Shown: positions 1 through 8,753 of the stretch, piece after piece
How the letters are laid out: each line of letters starts with the position of its first letter
How positions within the stretch are numbered: position 1 is the first letter of the stretch
Origin: Chromatiales bacterium
GTDB lineage: Bacteria > Pseudomonadota > Gammaproteobacteria > Steroidobacterales > Woeseiaceae
Direction: 5' to 3'
DNA: 37,196 nucleotides
NCBI GenBank assembly: GCA_004282875.1
Contig: SHLT01000016.1
Span: 1 to 37,196, forward strand
Position numbers and translations under genes: made by a program
The notes under the pieces: generated by a model
Told to the model about the DNA's origin: nothing
Seen by the model: the letters and a program-made list of their open reading frames with translations, nothing else
Databases searched by the model: none

Positions 1-513
1 GTTCTCCCCGGCGTCAGCCAGATGCAGGCGCTGGTATACCGGGACGGCCAGCTGGTCGTCGTGGCGGAACCCGACAAGGACGAACCCGTTGTTTACGGAG
101 GCTACGACGACAGCCAGGCATTCGTGGGGTATGCCGTGCCGGCGGCCGGCCCCGGCTTCCAGGACACGATCGCCATTTTGTACGGCTACCAGCCCGCACA
201 AACACTGGTCGTCGGCATGGAAGTTCTCGAGAGCAGGGAGACCCCGGGGCTCGGTGACAAGATCTACAAGGATGCCGAGTGGGTCGGCGGCTTCAGCGCC
301 CTGTCCATAGATCCCGAAATCGCCGCCGTGAAGAAAGGCACGAAGAGCCGTGCCAATGAGATTGACGCGATAACCGGAGCAACCATTTCCTCGAAAGCCG
401 TCGTTCGAATCATCAATGAAGCCCATACCGCGTGGTCCGGCAAACTGCCTGCCCCGGGATCCGAACCGTCGATCGAAGCGCCGGAAACCACCAGCACCGA
501 GGCGGGACAATGA
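1..513 (+). CDS. rnfG: Electron transport complex subunit RnfG (5'-truncated by window edge)
   Basis: Membrane-anchored flavoprotein subunit of the Rnf ion-translocating ferredoxin:NAD+ oxidoreductase. The reading frame is open from base 1, so only about 170 C-terminal residues are present and the N-terminal membrane helix lies outside the window. Visible family marks are ESRETPGLGDKI and the flavinylation motif DAITGATISS, whose GAT threonine carries covalent FMN in the RnfG/NqrC family. NqrC shares these motifs, but the next two genes are of RnfE and RnfA type, which decides for Rnf. The stop codon overlaps the rnfE start (ATGA). The C-terminal tail is Pro/Glu/Thr-rich and presumably disordered. 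Confidence 0.88.
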   Translation, partial: VLPGVSQMQALVYRDGQLVVVAEPDKDEPVVYGGYDDSQAFVGYAVPAAGPGFQDTIAILYGYQPAQTLVVGMEVLESRETPGLGDKIYKDAEWVGGFSALSIDPEIAAVKKGTKSRANEIDAITGATISSKAVVRIINEAHTAWSGKLPAPGSEPSIEAPETTSTEAGQ

Positions 514-1154
514 AGAACAACCAGTCCTACGAAGAATTCATCAAGGGAGTCTGGCGCGACAACCCGGTATTCGCGCAGGTACTCGGAATGTGCCCGATGC
601 TGGCGGTCACCAATTCAGCAGTCAACGCGGTTGCCATGGGAATGGCGACGTTTTTTGTACTGGTCGGCTCGAGTTTCCTGGTGTCGAGCTTTCGCAACTG
701 GATCCCCAAGCAGGTTCGCATTTCCTGCTTCATTATCATCATTGCCACCTTCGTCACGATCGCCGATTACACGCTCCTTGCGCTCGTGCCCAAAGTGCAC
801 AAGGAACTCGGTGCCTTTATTCCACTCATCGTTGCGAACTGCCTCATCCTGGGTCGGCAGGAAGCGTTCGCATCGCGCTACCCGACGCGTCTCGCCGTCA
901 TGGACGCCATCGGCATGGCCACGGGCTTCCTGCTGGCGCTTTTCTCTCTCGGCGCCGTGCGCGAGATCCTGGGCGACGGCGCGCTATTCGGCGTCAAACT
1001 TTTCAGTGCAAACTTCGAGCCGTGGGTCATCATGATCCTGCCGCCGGGTGGCTTCCTGACGCTCGGCGTGATCCTGCTGTTCTTTAACTGGTTCAAGTTC
1101 AAGAAAGACGAGTTCCTGGAAGACGTCGCGGAAGCTGAGAGGAGCGGCCACTAA
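510..1154 (+). CDS. rnfE: Electron transport complex subunit RnfE
   Basis: Integral membrane subunit of Rnf, 214 aa, about six transmembrane helices. In this family RnfE and RnfA form an inverted-topology pair that binds an Fe-S centre inside the membrane through conserved cysteines. Family marks are DNPVFAQVLGMCPMLAVTNSA near the N-terminus, FIPLIVANCLILGRQEAFAS in the middle, and the REILGDG and PPGGFLTLG segments. The ILGRQEAFAS stretch fits RnfE rather than NqrD. The start ATG at 510 overlaps the rnfG stop, and the stop overlaps the rnfA start (TAATG), so the three genes are probably translationally coupled. Confidence 0.92.
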   Translation: MKNNQSYEEFIKGVWRDNPVFAQVLGMCPMLAVTNSAVNAVAMGMATFFVLVGSSFLVSSFRNWIPKQVRISCFIIIIATFVTIADYTLLALVPKVHKELGAFIPLIVANCLILGRQEAFASRYPTRLAVMDAIGMATGFLLALFSLGAVREILGDGALFGVKLFSANFEPWVIMILPPGGFLTLGVILLFFNWFKFKKDEFLEDVAEAERSGH

Positions 1155-1732
1155 TGGACAACCTCCCCTGGATCTTCATCAGTGCACTGCTGGTCAACAA
1201 TTTTGTCCTGACCTATTTTCTTGGCTTATGTCCGTTCCTCGGCGTCTCCAATTCGCTGGAAACCTCGGCCCGCCTCGGCCTCGCTACAACCTTCGTGATG
1301 CTGGTGACGGCCGTCTGTGCCTGGGTTCTCAACACGTATGTCCTGATTCACGCTCCCTACCTGCGGCTGATCTGCTTCATTGTCGTTATCGCCAGCACCG
1401 TGCAGTTCATCGAGATGCTGATCAAGAAACTGAGTCCGGCACTGTTTCGTGCGATGGGAATCTTCCTGCCGTTGATAACCACAAACTGCGCGATCCTCGG
1501 CCTTGCGATCTTTGCCACCAATCGCGGTTATGGCTTCTGGGAAGGCATCGTCTACGCGCTCGGCGCTGGTATCGGATTCACGCTGGCGTTGGTCCTGCTC
1601 GCGGGTCTGCGTGAGGAAGCCGAGCTGTCCAGTATTCCGAAGTTGATTCAGGGCACCGCCATGAACCTCATCATTGCCGGTATACTGTCGATGGCATTCA
1701 TGGGCTTTGCCGGGCTGTTCAGTTCGACCTGA
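1154..1732 (+). CDS. rnfA: Electron transport complex subunit RnfA
   Basis: Six-helix membrane subunit, 192 aa, the partner of RnfE in the Rnf complex. Characteristic segments are VNNFVLTYFLGLCPFLGVS, with the conserved membrane cysteine near residue 25, then LATTFVMLVTAVCAW, GIFLPLITTNCAILG with the second conserved cysteine, and LAGLREEAELSSIPK followed by a last helix ending AFMGFAGL. Length matches the family (about 193 aa). It lies after rnfE, giving the order G-E-A; the classical gammaproteobacterial order is A-B-C-D-G-E, while C-D-G-E-A-B is known from acetogens and sulfate reducers. No rnfB follows here. Confidence 0.92.
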   Translation: MDNLPWIFISALLVNNFVLTYFLGLCPFLGVSNSLETSARLGLATTFVMLVTAVCAWVLNTYVLIHAPYLRLICFIVVIASTVQFIEMLIKKLSPALFRAMGIFLPLITTNCAILGLAIFATNRGYGFWEGIVYALGAGIGFTLALVLLAGLREEAELSSIPKLIQGTAMNLIIAGILSMAFMGFAGLFSST

Positions 1733-1747
1733 GGAGTGTTTGCCGAG

Positions 1748-1936
1748 ATGCTGACAACACATGTTCTTCCACTCCTGGCCGTCGTGGCGCTGTGCGCATT
1801 CTGGGCTATTTTCCAGACCTGGCTGTTTAAACACGATCCAGACGCGGAGCGACGGTCGATGAAATGCGGCGGCTGCGGCGCCACGAAGGAATGTAACTCG
1901 GCCGGCGCTTGCACGCGGTCGCGTCCCGTGGGGTGA
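1748..1936 (+). CDS. Small Cys-rich single-span membrane protein, rnf-associated
   Basis: A 62-aa protein with one transmembrane helix (about residues 6–27) followed by a short polar tail carrying C40, C43, C49 and C55 (KCGGC…KEC…GAC). It begins 15 nt after rnfA and is probably the last gene of the operon. I chose ATG 1748 with GAGGAG at 1731–1736 as a somewhat distant ribosome site; GTG 1736 in the same frame would add four residues but overlaps that site. Architecture resembles NqrM, the 4-Cys membrane protein required for iron-centre assembly in Na+-NQR, though the sequence match is limited to CGG plus spaced cysteines. A maturation role for the RnfA/RnfE iron centre is inference. Confidence 0.7.
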   Translation: MLTTHVLPLLAVVALCAFWAIFQTWLFKHDPDAERRSMKCGGCGATKECNSAGACTRSRPVG

Positions 1937-2000
1937 AAGTGCCGGTCACGTGTTTTCCGACGGTCGCGGTGCCTCGTCTCGGATCTGCCGCGGTCCCCTG

Positions 2001-4001
2001 CTATTGCGGCAGCCTGCTGCGTTGCGCGGCGTCTGTAATTCCGGCTGCCTCAAGCGCCTTGATCAACGGCACGAGATGCGCCTCGTATTCCTGCCAGCGG
2101 CCGACGGCCCGTGTGTAGATCGGCTGCCGTACCTGCATGCTGTTAAACGTGTTCACAGCCCGCTTGTTTTCGTGGAAGCGCAGGCAGTTGGGATCCCAGT
2201 CCAGTCCAATGGCATCGACCAGGCGGCGGCTCGTCGCTTCCTGGTCCGACACGACATCCTCATAAGCGACGTCGATAATCTCGCCCGGGAATACGCTTTT
2301 CCAGTGCGCCATCAGGCGCCGATAGTCCGCATAGTAGGCAGCCAGCTCTTCGAAGCGGCACGCAAATTCGTTGCCAACCGCGAAATAGTGCAAATAGTTC
2401 GACAGGCATGTGTCCAGCGGTTCGCGCGTGCAGTGGATAATTCGCGCTTGCGGCATGAGCAACTTGATCAATCCGATACGCGCAAAGTTCGACGGCATCT
2501 TGTCAGTGACGCGCCTGGCCTCTCCCGAGCGTGCCGTCAGCACCTGCAGGTATCGCGACGCCGCCTCTTCCAGATCGGCCTTAGATAGCGCCGCAACGCA
2601 GTCCGGGTAACCACCCTGTTCTTGGTATCGCATTGTGAGGTCGAGTTCGATATCACCCAGGGTCGCCAGCTCCCCGGCACCGTGCACGTCGCCATGGCTG
2701 GAGAGTATCTGCTCGACCAGCGTCGTCCCGGATCTCGGCATGCCAAGGACAAATACCGGCGCCTCGCTGGTCGAACCCGCCGCACCGACGTCGCGAAACC
2801 GCTCGCTCGAGTAGGCGGTGGTCAAACGATCAACAAACTCTGAATACCCTTTGGAACTGTGCTGGATGCGCGCTCGCTTGAGATTATTGGCCTTTTGGTA
2901 GTGTTGAAAAGCATCGTCGTAACGCCTAGCACGGTGATGTATGTTGCCGAACGCATAGTGACAATGAACCGCGTCTTCGCCGTCTACCACGCCATCGTCA
3001 AGCAGCTTTTGAAGCGCCGCCAATTGCGAGTCGTCGGGTCGCAGTCGTGTCAGGTTACGGTGCGCCTCCGCGTAGTTCGGCTTCAGTTTCACGGCCGTCT
3101 CGTAGTGCGCGATCGCCTCGTCGTGGCGTCCGACCTGGTCGAGCGCATTGCCAAGATTGTTGTGCGCTTCGGCATGTCCTGCATCCAGCGCCAGCGCCTG
3201 CTCGTAACTTGCGATGGCGTCGGTTGGCTGACCGGATTCGTCGAGTGCGATGCCAAGGTTGTAATGTGCCAGCGCATCAGCAGGATTCAGCTCGACGCTC
3301 TTGGCATAGTGAACGCGTGCCTCTGTCAATTGTCCGGCGGCCCGCAGTGCGTTGCCCAGATTGCCGTGAGCTTCGGCCAGCGACGGATTGAGCGTGATCG
3401 CCTGGCGGTGACTCTGAATGGCCTCATCCTGTTGCCCCAGCGCCTCGTACACGAGACCCAGGCCCGTGTGGGCCTCAGCATAATTTGGCACCAACTCGAT
3501 CGCCTTCCGGAACGCATCCTGCGCCTCATCGAGCCTGCCGGCACGGCGTAAGGCCGAACCCAGGTTGTTGTAGGACATGGGAAAACCCGGATTCGCATCG
3601 ATTGCCGCGCGGTAGTGGCCGATGGCCTCGTCCAGGCGGGCCATCTGCAAATACAGGTTGGCCAGGTTATTGTGAGCCCCGGCAAAATCGGGGTGGAGCT
3701 CGAGCGCGCGTTTGTAGCTCGATTCCGCCGACTCACTTTTCCCCGACATCCGTAGCGCCTCACCCAGCATGTTGTGAAATTCGGGGTTTTCAGGACGGCT
3801 GCTCACGGCTGCCTCGAACAGTCGCGTGGCGTCCTGCGCATTGCCCGATTGCAGGGCGACGATACCCAGGAGATTCAGCGCGTCGGCCTGCCCCGGATCA
3901 TCTGCAAGAATCGAACGATAGACATTTTCAGCGTCGCGAAGCCGCCCGGCACGATGATGCTCGATGCCGGCCTGCAACTGCTGCTCGATTTTGGTGGGCA
4001 T
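2001..4001 (-). CDS. TPR-repeat sulfotransferase family protein
   Basis: 666 aa. Residues about 4–315 are nine consecutive 34-residue tetratricopeptide repeats (recurring N-N-L-G…A…A…P pattern). The C-terminal half is a PAPS-dependent sulfotransferase domain: PVFVLGMPRSGTTLVEQIL near residue 419 is the 5'-phosphosulfate loop, and RIIHCTREPLDTCLSNYLHYF is the 3'-phosphate-binding segment with its conserved Arg and Ser. Such fusions are common in proteobacteria and are thought to sulfate proteins or glycans, but the acceptor is unknown. There is no signal peptide. The start ATG has AGGAG seven bases upstream. It is convergent with the rnf operon and transcribed away from a DUF305 gene on the same strand 53 nt upstream. 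Confidence 0.85.
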   Translation of the reverse strand: MPTKIEQQLQAGIEHHRAGRLRDAENVYRSILADDPGQADALNLLGIVALQSGNAQDATRLFEAAVSSRPENPEFHNMLGEALRMSGKSESAESSYKRALELHPDFAGAHNNLANLYLQMARLDEAIGHYRAAIDANPGFPMSYNNLGSALRRAGRLDEAQDAFRKAIELVPNYAEAHTGLGLVYEALGQQDEAIQSHRQAITLNPSLAEAHGNLGNALRAAGQLTEARVHYAKSVELNPADALAHYNLGIALDESGQPTDAIASYEQALALDAGHAEAHNNLGNALDQVGRHDEAIAHYETAVKLKPNYAEAHRNLTRLRPDDSQLAALQKLLDDGVVDGEDAVHCHYAFGNIHHRARRYDDAFQHYQKANNLKRARIQHSSKGYSEFVDRLTTAYSSERFRDVGAAGSTSEAPVFVLGMPRSGTTLVEQILSSHGDVHGAGELATLGDIELDLTMRYQEQGGYPDCVAALSKADLEEAASRYLQVLTARSGEARRVTDKMPSNFARIGLIKLLMPQARIIHCTREPLDTCLSNYLHYFAVGNEFACRFEELAAYYADYRRLMAHWKSVFPGEIIDVAYEDVVSDQEATSRRLVDAIGLDWDPNCLRFHENKRAVNTFNSMQVRQPIYTRAVGRWQEYEAHLVPLIKALEAAGITDAAQRSRLPQ

Positions 4002-4054
4002 TCACAGCTCCTGAAGCGCTTGACAGGTGGGGCGCATAATTGCGCGGGATGACC

Positions 4055-6484
4055 CTAGTGAATTCTTGCGGCGATGTCACGTAATGACGCCGCCAGCGCG
4101 AGCTGCCTTTGGCTTTCCAGGTCGCCACCGTCTGCGTGAACTTTCTGCGCCAGGGCTTTCAGACTGGCCGCCAGGTCAGCGCTCTGGGCGCCGTCTTCCA
4201 GGAATCGCTCGGCACCTTCCAGTGCTGCAGCCATATCGGTGGCCAGTGACGTCGGCAATGCGCCGTCGCGTTTGAGTTGATCGAGATACGCCATTGCCAC
4301 CGCCGGCTCTGCGGGCCAGCTTACCCGGAACTGCTGCTGCGGATTGAACACGTCACCCTGATCGGCCATGTTGGCGGCGGCAATCTCGTGCTCGGACAGG
4401 TGCTCGCTCGGCACAAGACCAAACACATCCAGACCCCGCACGATTTCGGTGCCGTAAATTTTTCCGCTGTACCAGTACGTCGACCAGAAACCGCCCGTAA
4501 CGAGGTCTTCATCATCAATCGGACCGCGATCGAAGAACGCGATCTCCACGGGGTTGGCTGAGTCCGTGAAATCGATGACCGAGATACCGCCCTGGTACCA
4601 GGCCTGAACAAAGATGTCGCGCCCTGGAACCGGGATGATGGAACCGTTGTGTGCCACGCAGTTTTCCTGCTCAACCTGCGGCGCGGGCATCTTGAAGTAA
4701 GCACGGAATTCGAGCTTGCCGTCGACGATGTCGTAAATGGCGTCCGCACCCCAGTCCAGAGGATCGTAGGCGCGGCACCGAGGCCGGCTGCCACCTCCCC
4801 ATTCATCGGTAAACAGGACCTTCGTGCCGTCATTATTAAATGTGGCCGAATGCCAGTAGGCAAAGCCCGAGTCGACAACCACGTCCATGCGCTGCGGATC
4901 CAGAGGGTCCGAAATATCGAAAAGAATGCCGTTGCCCGAGCACGCACCTGCCGCGATATTCAGATCAGGAAACACGGTGATGTCATGACATTGGTCCGTC
5001 TGGCTGGTTTCCTGGGTTTCATCGCCATGGTCGCCGCCGCGCCACAGCCCGGCCAGCGCACCCGTCTCGGGATCCGCGAAGACTGCAGGACTATGAACGA
5101 TGCGCGCATTCCCGGGATCATCGACTGGAATCTCGATGACGTCGATGCGGAACAGCGCCGTGCGGTCATCGCCAGGCAATTCGTCGAAGCAACTCGTCAT
5201 TTCGTCCTGCTCGCGCACTGCCGACGTGCCGGAGTTGTAGACGACGATTTTTCCGCCATCGCCAGGCCCTGCAACCACCGAATGGGTATGCGAGCCGCGG
5301 CAGGTCTGCACAGCCCCAACCTGCACAGGCCGCGACAGGTCACTGATATCAAAAATCCGGAGCCCACGGAACCGTTCGGCGCTAACGTCCTCGCTCACAC
5401 CGCCGAGCCCGCAATCGAGGCGCCCCCGCGTTTCCTGCGCCGACATTAGCAACAGGTCGCCCACGATGGACACATCCCCCTGCCCGCCAGGACAGACCAC
5501 CGACGTGATCAGCTTCGGCAGGCCATCTTCCTGCAGGCGGTAGATATTGAAGCCGTGGTAATTGCCGGCCACGAGCACGTCGTCCGCAAAGGCCATGTCG
5601 GTGTTGGAAAAACTGAGCATTGGCGAGCGCTTATCGCCGCCGTCCTCAGTGGGCTTCGCTTCCTCCTCGCCTGTTTTCGCGTCATCGCCGCCGGGCGCGA
5701 CCGGCACCTCTGCCGGGTTCTCAGGATCGACAAAACCGGGCGGCTTCGACAGCGAGGCCAGGCGTTCAAGATTCCTGATCGCCTCACCGGCGTCCAGCAG
5801 TCCGGCCTTGAGCCCCGCACGCGGATCGTCAGACAGAGAGACCAGTAGCCCGTTCATCCGCTCGATCTCGACTGCCTGGTCGTTAGCGATGTCGCCGGTA
5901 AACTCGAACAGAATCGGGTCGTAGGCCGCGCCAGGCTGCTCGAGCAGCTCTTCCACCATCTTCACCGCGCCTTCATGGTGGGTGATCATCAACTGCAGGA
6001 ACAGCCGGTCAAAGGCGGTACCAGTCGACGCCGCAAGCTCCGCCATCTGCTCGGGCGTCGCCATACCGGCCATCGTATGGGATGTGTGCATGGCGTGATG
6101 CAGGGTGGGGTCAGGCACCGGCTCGCCGCGCTCACGCAGCCACTGCTGCATGAATGCAATCTCGTCTCCCTGAGACGCGTTGATGCGTCCGGCGACATCG
6201 ATGAGTTCCGGCCGGTTGGTGCGGTCGGCAACCAGTTCCGCCATCTCGATGGCCTGGTGGTGGTGCGGAATCATATCCCGCATGAACTGGGCGTCATCGG
6301 GGGAGTAGCTGGTGTCGGCTATCTCGACGGCGGCGTCGGCACTCAGCTCACGCGAAGGCTCTCCGGGTGCACCCGGCTGTACGATGGGCGCCTGTGCGAA
6401 CGCAGCCGTCGAAGCACCGCATGAAAAGGCGCCCAAGACGGCGCAACCCATCAAGCGACATAGCAAAGCGGAAACTCGTTGCAA
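4055..6484 (-). CDS. Secreted DUF305 domain / LVIVD-type beta-propeller fusion protein
   Basis: 809 aa with an N-terminal signal peptide (about 1–30, ending AAFAQA). Residues about 45–200 are a DUF305 (ferritin-like) domain with two His-rich metal-type motifs, DMIPHHHQAIEMAEL and MITHHEGAVKMVEEL. A charged Pro/Glu/Gly linker (about 255–285) leads to a long domain of repeated D-ISD/DISDLSRPVQVG and VIDFTDSANPVEI units, typical of LVIVD-repeat beta-propellers. A helical tail of about 90 residues follows. The protein should be periplasmic or extracellular; DUF305 proteins are often linked to copper or other metal handling, but no function is established here. Start is TTG 6484, favoured by GGAGGAAG six bases upstream. 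Confidence 0.78.
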   Translation of the reverse strand: MQRVSALLCRLMGCAVLGAFSCGASTAAFAQAPIVQPGAPGEPSRELSADAAVEIADTSYSPDDAQFMRDMIPHHHQAIEMAELVADRTNRPELIDVAGRINASQGDEIAFMQQWLRERGEPVPDPTLHHAMHTSHTMAGMATPEQMAELAASTGTAFDRLFLQLMITHHEGAVKMVEELLEQPGAAYDPILFEFTGDIANDQAVEIERMNGLLVSLSDDPRAGLKAGLLDAGEAIRNLERLASLSKPPGFVDPENPAEVPVAPGGDDAKTGEEEAKPTEDGGDKRSPMLSFSNTDMAFADDVLVAGNYHGFNIYRLQEDGLPKLITSVVCPGGQGDVSIVGDLLLMSAQETRGRLDCGLGGVSEDVSAERFRGLRIFDISDLSRPVQVGAVQTCRGSHTHSVVAGPGDGGKIVVYNSGTSAVREQDEMTSCFDELPGDDRTALFRIDVIEIPVDDPGNARIVHSPAVFADPETGALAGLWRGGDHGDETQETSQTDQCHDITVFPDLNIAAGACSGNGILFDISDPLDPQRMDVVVDSGFAYWHSATFNNDGTKVLFTDEWGGGSRPRCRAYDPLDWGADAIYDIVDGKLEFRAYFKMPAPQVEQENCVAHNGSIIPVPGRDIFVQAWYQGGISVIDFTDSANPVEIAFFDRGPIDDEDLVTGGFWSTYWYSGKIYGTEIVRGLDVFGLVPSEHLSEHEIAAANMADQGDVFNPQQQFRVSWPAEPAVAMAYLDQLKRDGALPTSLATDMAAALEGAERFLEDGAQSADLAASLKALAQKVHADGGDLESQRQLALAASLRDIAARIH

Positions 6485-6646
6485 GGTACTTCCTCCATTG
6501 TCGATGTGGGACGGGTATTCACATAGACTGTAGTGACTCCAGATTATTGAATCCTACTGCAAGTCGAGCCAAGCTGCCGCCACATTGGCTCTCCCGACGC
6601 GAAATGCTTCGCGCCGTTTCAACTTTTGGAATCGAGGGCAATTTCG

Positions 6647-7360
6647 ATGACCGAAACCTCAGTGAACGTCCGGGACCAGCGGCCACATCCGTTAACCGCC
6701 ATTGGCATTGTTATTGTCGTATCGGCCGTTGCTTTCGGCGGCGAGCTCGCCTTGGCCGGCAGCCTCCCCTGGGGCGAGGAGGCACGAGGCGTCATCGCGG
6801 TCCTGGCAGGTGCGATCACGGCGATATGGTTGACGGTGAGGCAGGCCGGTACTTTCGCTGGCCTCGGAATGACCAGGCCCAAGCGTTGGTGGACCGTCCC
6901 CTTCTGGGTGTTCGGCATACTCGTGACGTTCGGCACTGCGCAAGCGCTGGTCCCTCAGCTGCTCGCGCCGTATTTTGACCTCCCGCCACCGGACATGTCG
7001 CGCTACGACTTCATTCGCGGCAATGCACAGGCGGCCGTGGCAATGGCGCTATTGCTGCCGCTGACCGCGGCAATACCCGAAGAAATCGTATACCGCGGCT
7101 TTCTGATCGGGCAGTTCGAGCGTCTCTATGGTGAGGCCCCGGCGGCCGCGGTGCTCGCAGTTGGGTCGCAGGCGCTGATATTCGGCTCGGTGCACTTCCA
7201 GTGGGGCCTCGGTGGAGTCGTGATGACATCGGTGATGGGATTGATCTGGGGCGCAGCCTACCTGCTATGCGGTCGCAATTTATGGATTGTCATATTGGCG
7301 CATTCAGCAGCACATATCGCGTTGGTACTGGGTTTATATTCGGCGCCTGCGCCAGCCTAG
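6647..7360 (+). CDS. CPBP family intramembrane glutamic endopeptidase
   Basis: 237 aa, multi-span membrane protein of the CAAX protease/bacteriocin-processing (CPBP, ABI) family. The three family motifs are visible: EEIVYRG with the catalytic Glu pair and Arg near residue 145, FGSVHF with a conserved His, and a C-terminal HSAAH. About six to seven hydrophobic segments occur. The start was placed at ATG 6647 because GAGGG lies eight bases upstream; TTG 6626 in frame has no ribosome site. It is divergent from the DUF305 gene across a 162-nt gap. The substrate is unknown. Confidence 0.83.
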   Translation: MTETSVNVRDQRPHPLTAIGIVIVVSAVAFGGELALAGSLPWGEEARGVIAVLAGAITAIWLTVRQAGTFAGLGMTRPKRWWTVPFWVFGILVTFGTAQALVPQLLAPYFDLPPPDMSRYDFIRGNAQAAVAMALLLPLTAAIPEEIVYRGFLIGQFERLYGEAPAAAVLAVGSQALIFGSVHFQWGLGGVVMTSVMGLIWGAAYLLCGRNLWIVILAHSAAHIALVLGLYSAPAPA

Positions 7361-7479
7361 ATCTGAGCGAGTTCGTCGTGTTCAACACGGCCGCCGGGCT
7401 CAGGTTGCACCACCGTGCGCGGGCGCAGTAGTATCCTTGGACCATATAACGACAAAAAAATAACTTGAAGGGGATCCAA

Positions 7480-8607
7480 ATGCGCCTGTTACTTGCTGGT
7501 TTTCTGCTTCTAACGTTCAGCTTCGCGTCCGCCGATTACCTGGCCTATTCCACAAGCGAAAAGGGCCGCTCGCCATTACCTGAGCGGATTGACGAAATCG
7601 ACGCCAAACACCTGCTCAACATCGAGTGGGGAGAATTTGCGGGCAAGAAGACCCGCGTTGGCGTACTGCAGGTCGACAACAATTCCTCGGCCAGCTCCTA
7701 CAAGGTGACCGATTCGGCCGGCAACACCTACGAATCGGAATGGAACCCCGGGGGCGGGACGGTGCCGGTCAATGGTATCGAGGCAATCGTCACCGATACC
7801 ATGAACCGTACCGGCCGCTTCCGCCTGGTCGAGCGTGCCGCGCTGGGTGACGTACTCGGTGAGCAGGACCTGGCAACGTCCGGTCGTGTCGCGCAGCCTT
7901 CGGCGGCCGCAACAGGCCAGGTGCTTGGCGCCGAATTATTGATGCAGGTTGTTGTTACCGACTACGAGGAGAACACTTCGAGCACCAGCGGCGGCGTTGG
8001 CGGGCTGCTCCGGAAGGTCCCACTGGTTGGTGGCGTCGGCGTCAAGAGTGGCAAGGGACGCGTGGGCCTTAACTTCCGGCTCATCGATGCAACCACGAGC
8101 GAGGTGCTGTATACGAAGCAGGTCGAGTCCATTATCAAGGAATCGGGGCTGACGATTGCCGGCGCGGGTTGGACCGGTGATGCCCTGCTCGGCGGCTTCA
8201 TCAGCAACTATGCCAAGACCCCTATCGGCCAGGCCGTGATTGCAGGCATCAACAAGGGCGTGTACGACGTCATTAAGGAGATCGGCGCGCGCCCGGCGGA
8301 AGGCTCAATCATCAAAGCCGAGGGCAAGCGCGTGTGGCTGAACATCGGTGAAGACGGTGTCAATATGGGGGACCGCCTCACCGTGATGTCGAAGGGAGAA
8401 GAGCTTATCGATCCGGAAACCGGTATCAGCCTCGGCAGCAGCGATAGCACGCTGGGCGATGTCGAGGTGATCCAGGTTGCCGAGAAGTTCTCGATTGCCC
8501 AGTGGGTAACGCTGGCACAGTCGCCCAGTCGCGGTGACCGGGTGGTGTCACAGGCTGCGGCGCCGACGATTGAGTATGCGGATAAGTGGAAGCCGCCGAA
8601 GAAATAG
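7480..8607 (+). CDS. CsgG/HfaB family secreted protein
   Basis: 375 aa with a signal peptide (about 1–19, ending SFASA). The central region resembles the CsgG/curli-assembly family: KTRVGVLQVDN, a stretch beginning GIEAIVTDTMNRTGRFRLVER, GQVLGAELLMQVVVTDY, a Gly-rich loop, and VGLNFRLIDATTSEVLYTKQVE. A C-terminal domain of about 100 residues (EGKRVWLNIGEDGVNMGDRL…) is an added module seen in other CsgG-like proteins. There is no lipobox cysteine, unlike true CsgG, so it is probably cleaved by signal peptidase I and may not form the curli pore. No csgA/B/E/F genes lie nearby. ATG 7480 follows GAAGGGG; the in-frame TTG 7465 is less likely. Confidence 0.72.
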   Translation: MRLLLAGFLLLTFSFASADYLAYSTSEKGRSPLPERIDEIDAKHLLNIEWGEFAGKKTRVGVLQVDNNSSASSYKVTDSAGNTYESEWNPGGGTVPVNGIEAIVTDTMNRTGRFRLVERAALGDVLGEQDLATSGRVAQPSAAATGQVLGAELLMQVVVTDYEENTSSTSGGVGGLLRKVPLVGGVGVKSGKGRVGLNFRLIDATTSEVLYTKQVESIIKESGLTIAGAGWTGDALLGGFISNYAKTPIGQAVIAGINKGVYDVIKEIGARPAEGSIIKAEGKRVWLNIGEDGVNMGDRLTVMSKGEELIDPETGISLGSSDSTLGDVEVIQVAEKFSIAQWVTLAQSPSRGDRVVSQAAAPTIEYADKWKPPKK

Positions 8608-8711
8608 TGGGCTTGGGCGTAGAGAGAGGGATGGGCGCTGCGCGCCCTCACTTGCGGCTGCGCCGCTGCCTGAGTCGAACAAGGGCTCTCATCTCCATCT
8701 TCTCTGCCAAC

Positions 8712-8753
8712 AGACAAAAAGAAAGGGCCCGCATGGGCCCTTTCTTTTTGTCT
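8712..8753. terminator. Bidirectional intrinsic terminator (perfect 19-bp inverted repeat)
   Basis: Arms 8712–8730 and 8735–8753 are perfectly complementary around a GCAT loop: GGGCCC flanked by AAAGAAA and TTTCTTT tracts. Either strand transcribes a GC-rich stem followed by a U-rich tract. It lies 105 nt after the CsgG-like gene and exactly at the 3' CCA end of tRNA-Ser, so it can stop both transcripts. Confidence 0.9.

Noticed and set aside
1-1732. NqrC-NqrD-NqrE of Na+-translocating NADH:quinone reductase
   Set aside because: The second protein has the RnfE-type ILGRQEAFAS and PPGGFLTLG segments and the third has RnfA-type motifs; the families are homologous but the Rnf subtype fits better.
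1950-2588. 212-aa plus-strand frame after the rnf genes
   Set aside because: It overlaps the sulfotransferase domain on the other strand, whose PAPS motifs are clear.
2859-3551. 230-aa plus-strand frame opposite the TPR repeats
   Set aside because: It is a mirror of the repetitive TPR coding sequence with no ribosome site or recognisable domain.
3040-3990. Tandem DNA repeats
   Set aside because: The periodicity of about 102 bases is the codon-level trace of 34-residue TPR units.
4649-5449. 266-aa plus-strand frame opposite the DUF305/propeller gene
   Set aside because: Antisense shadow of a clearly coding gene with a signal peptide and domains.
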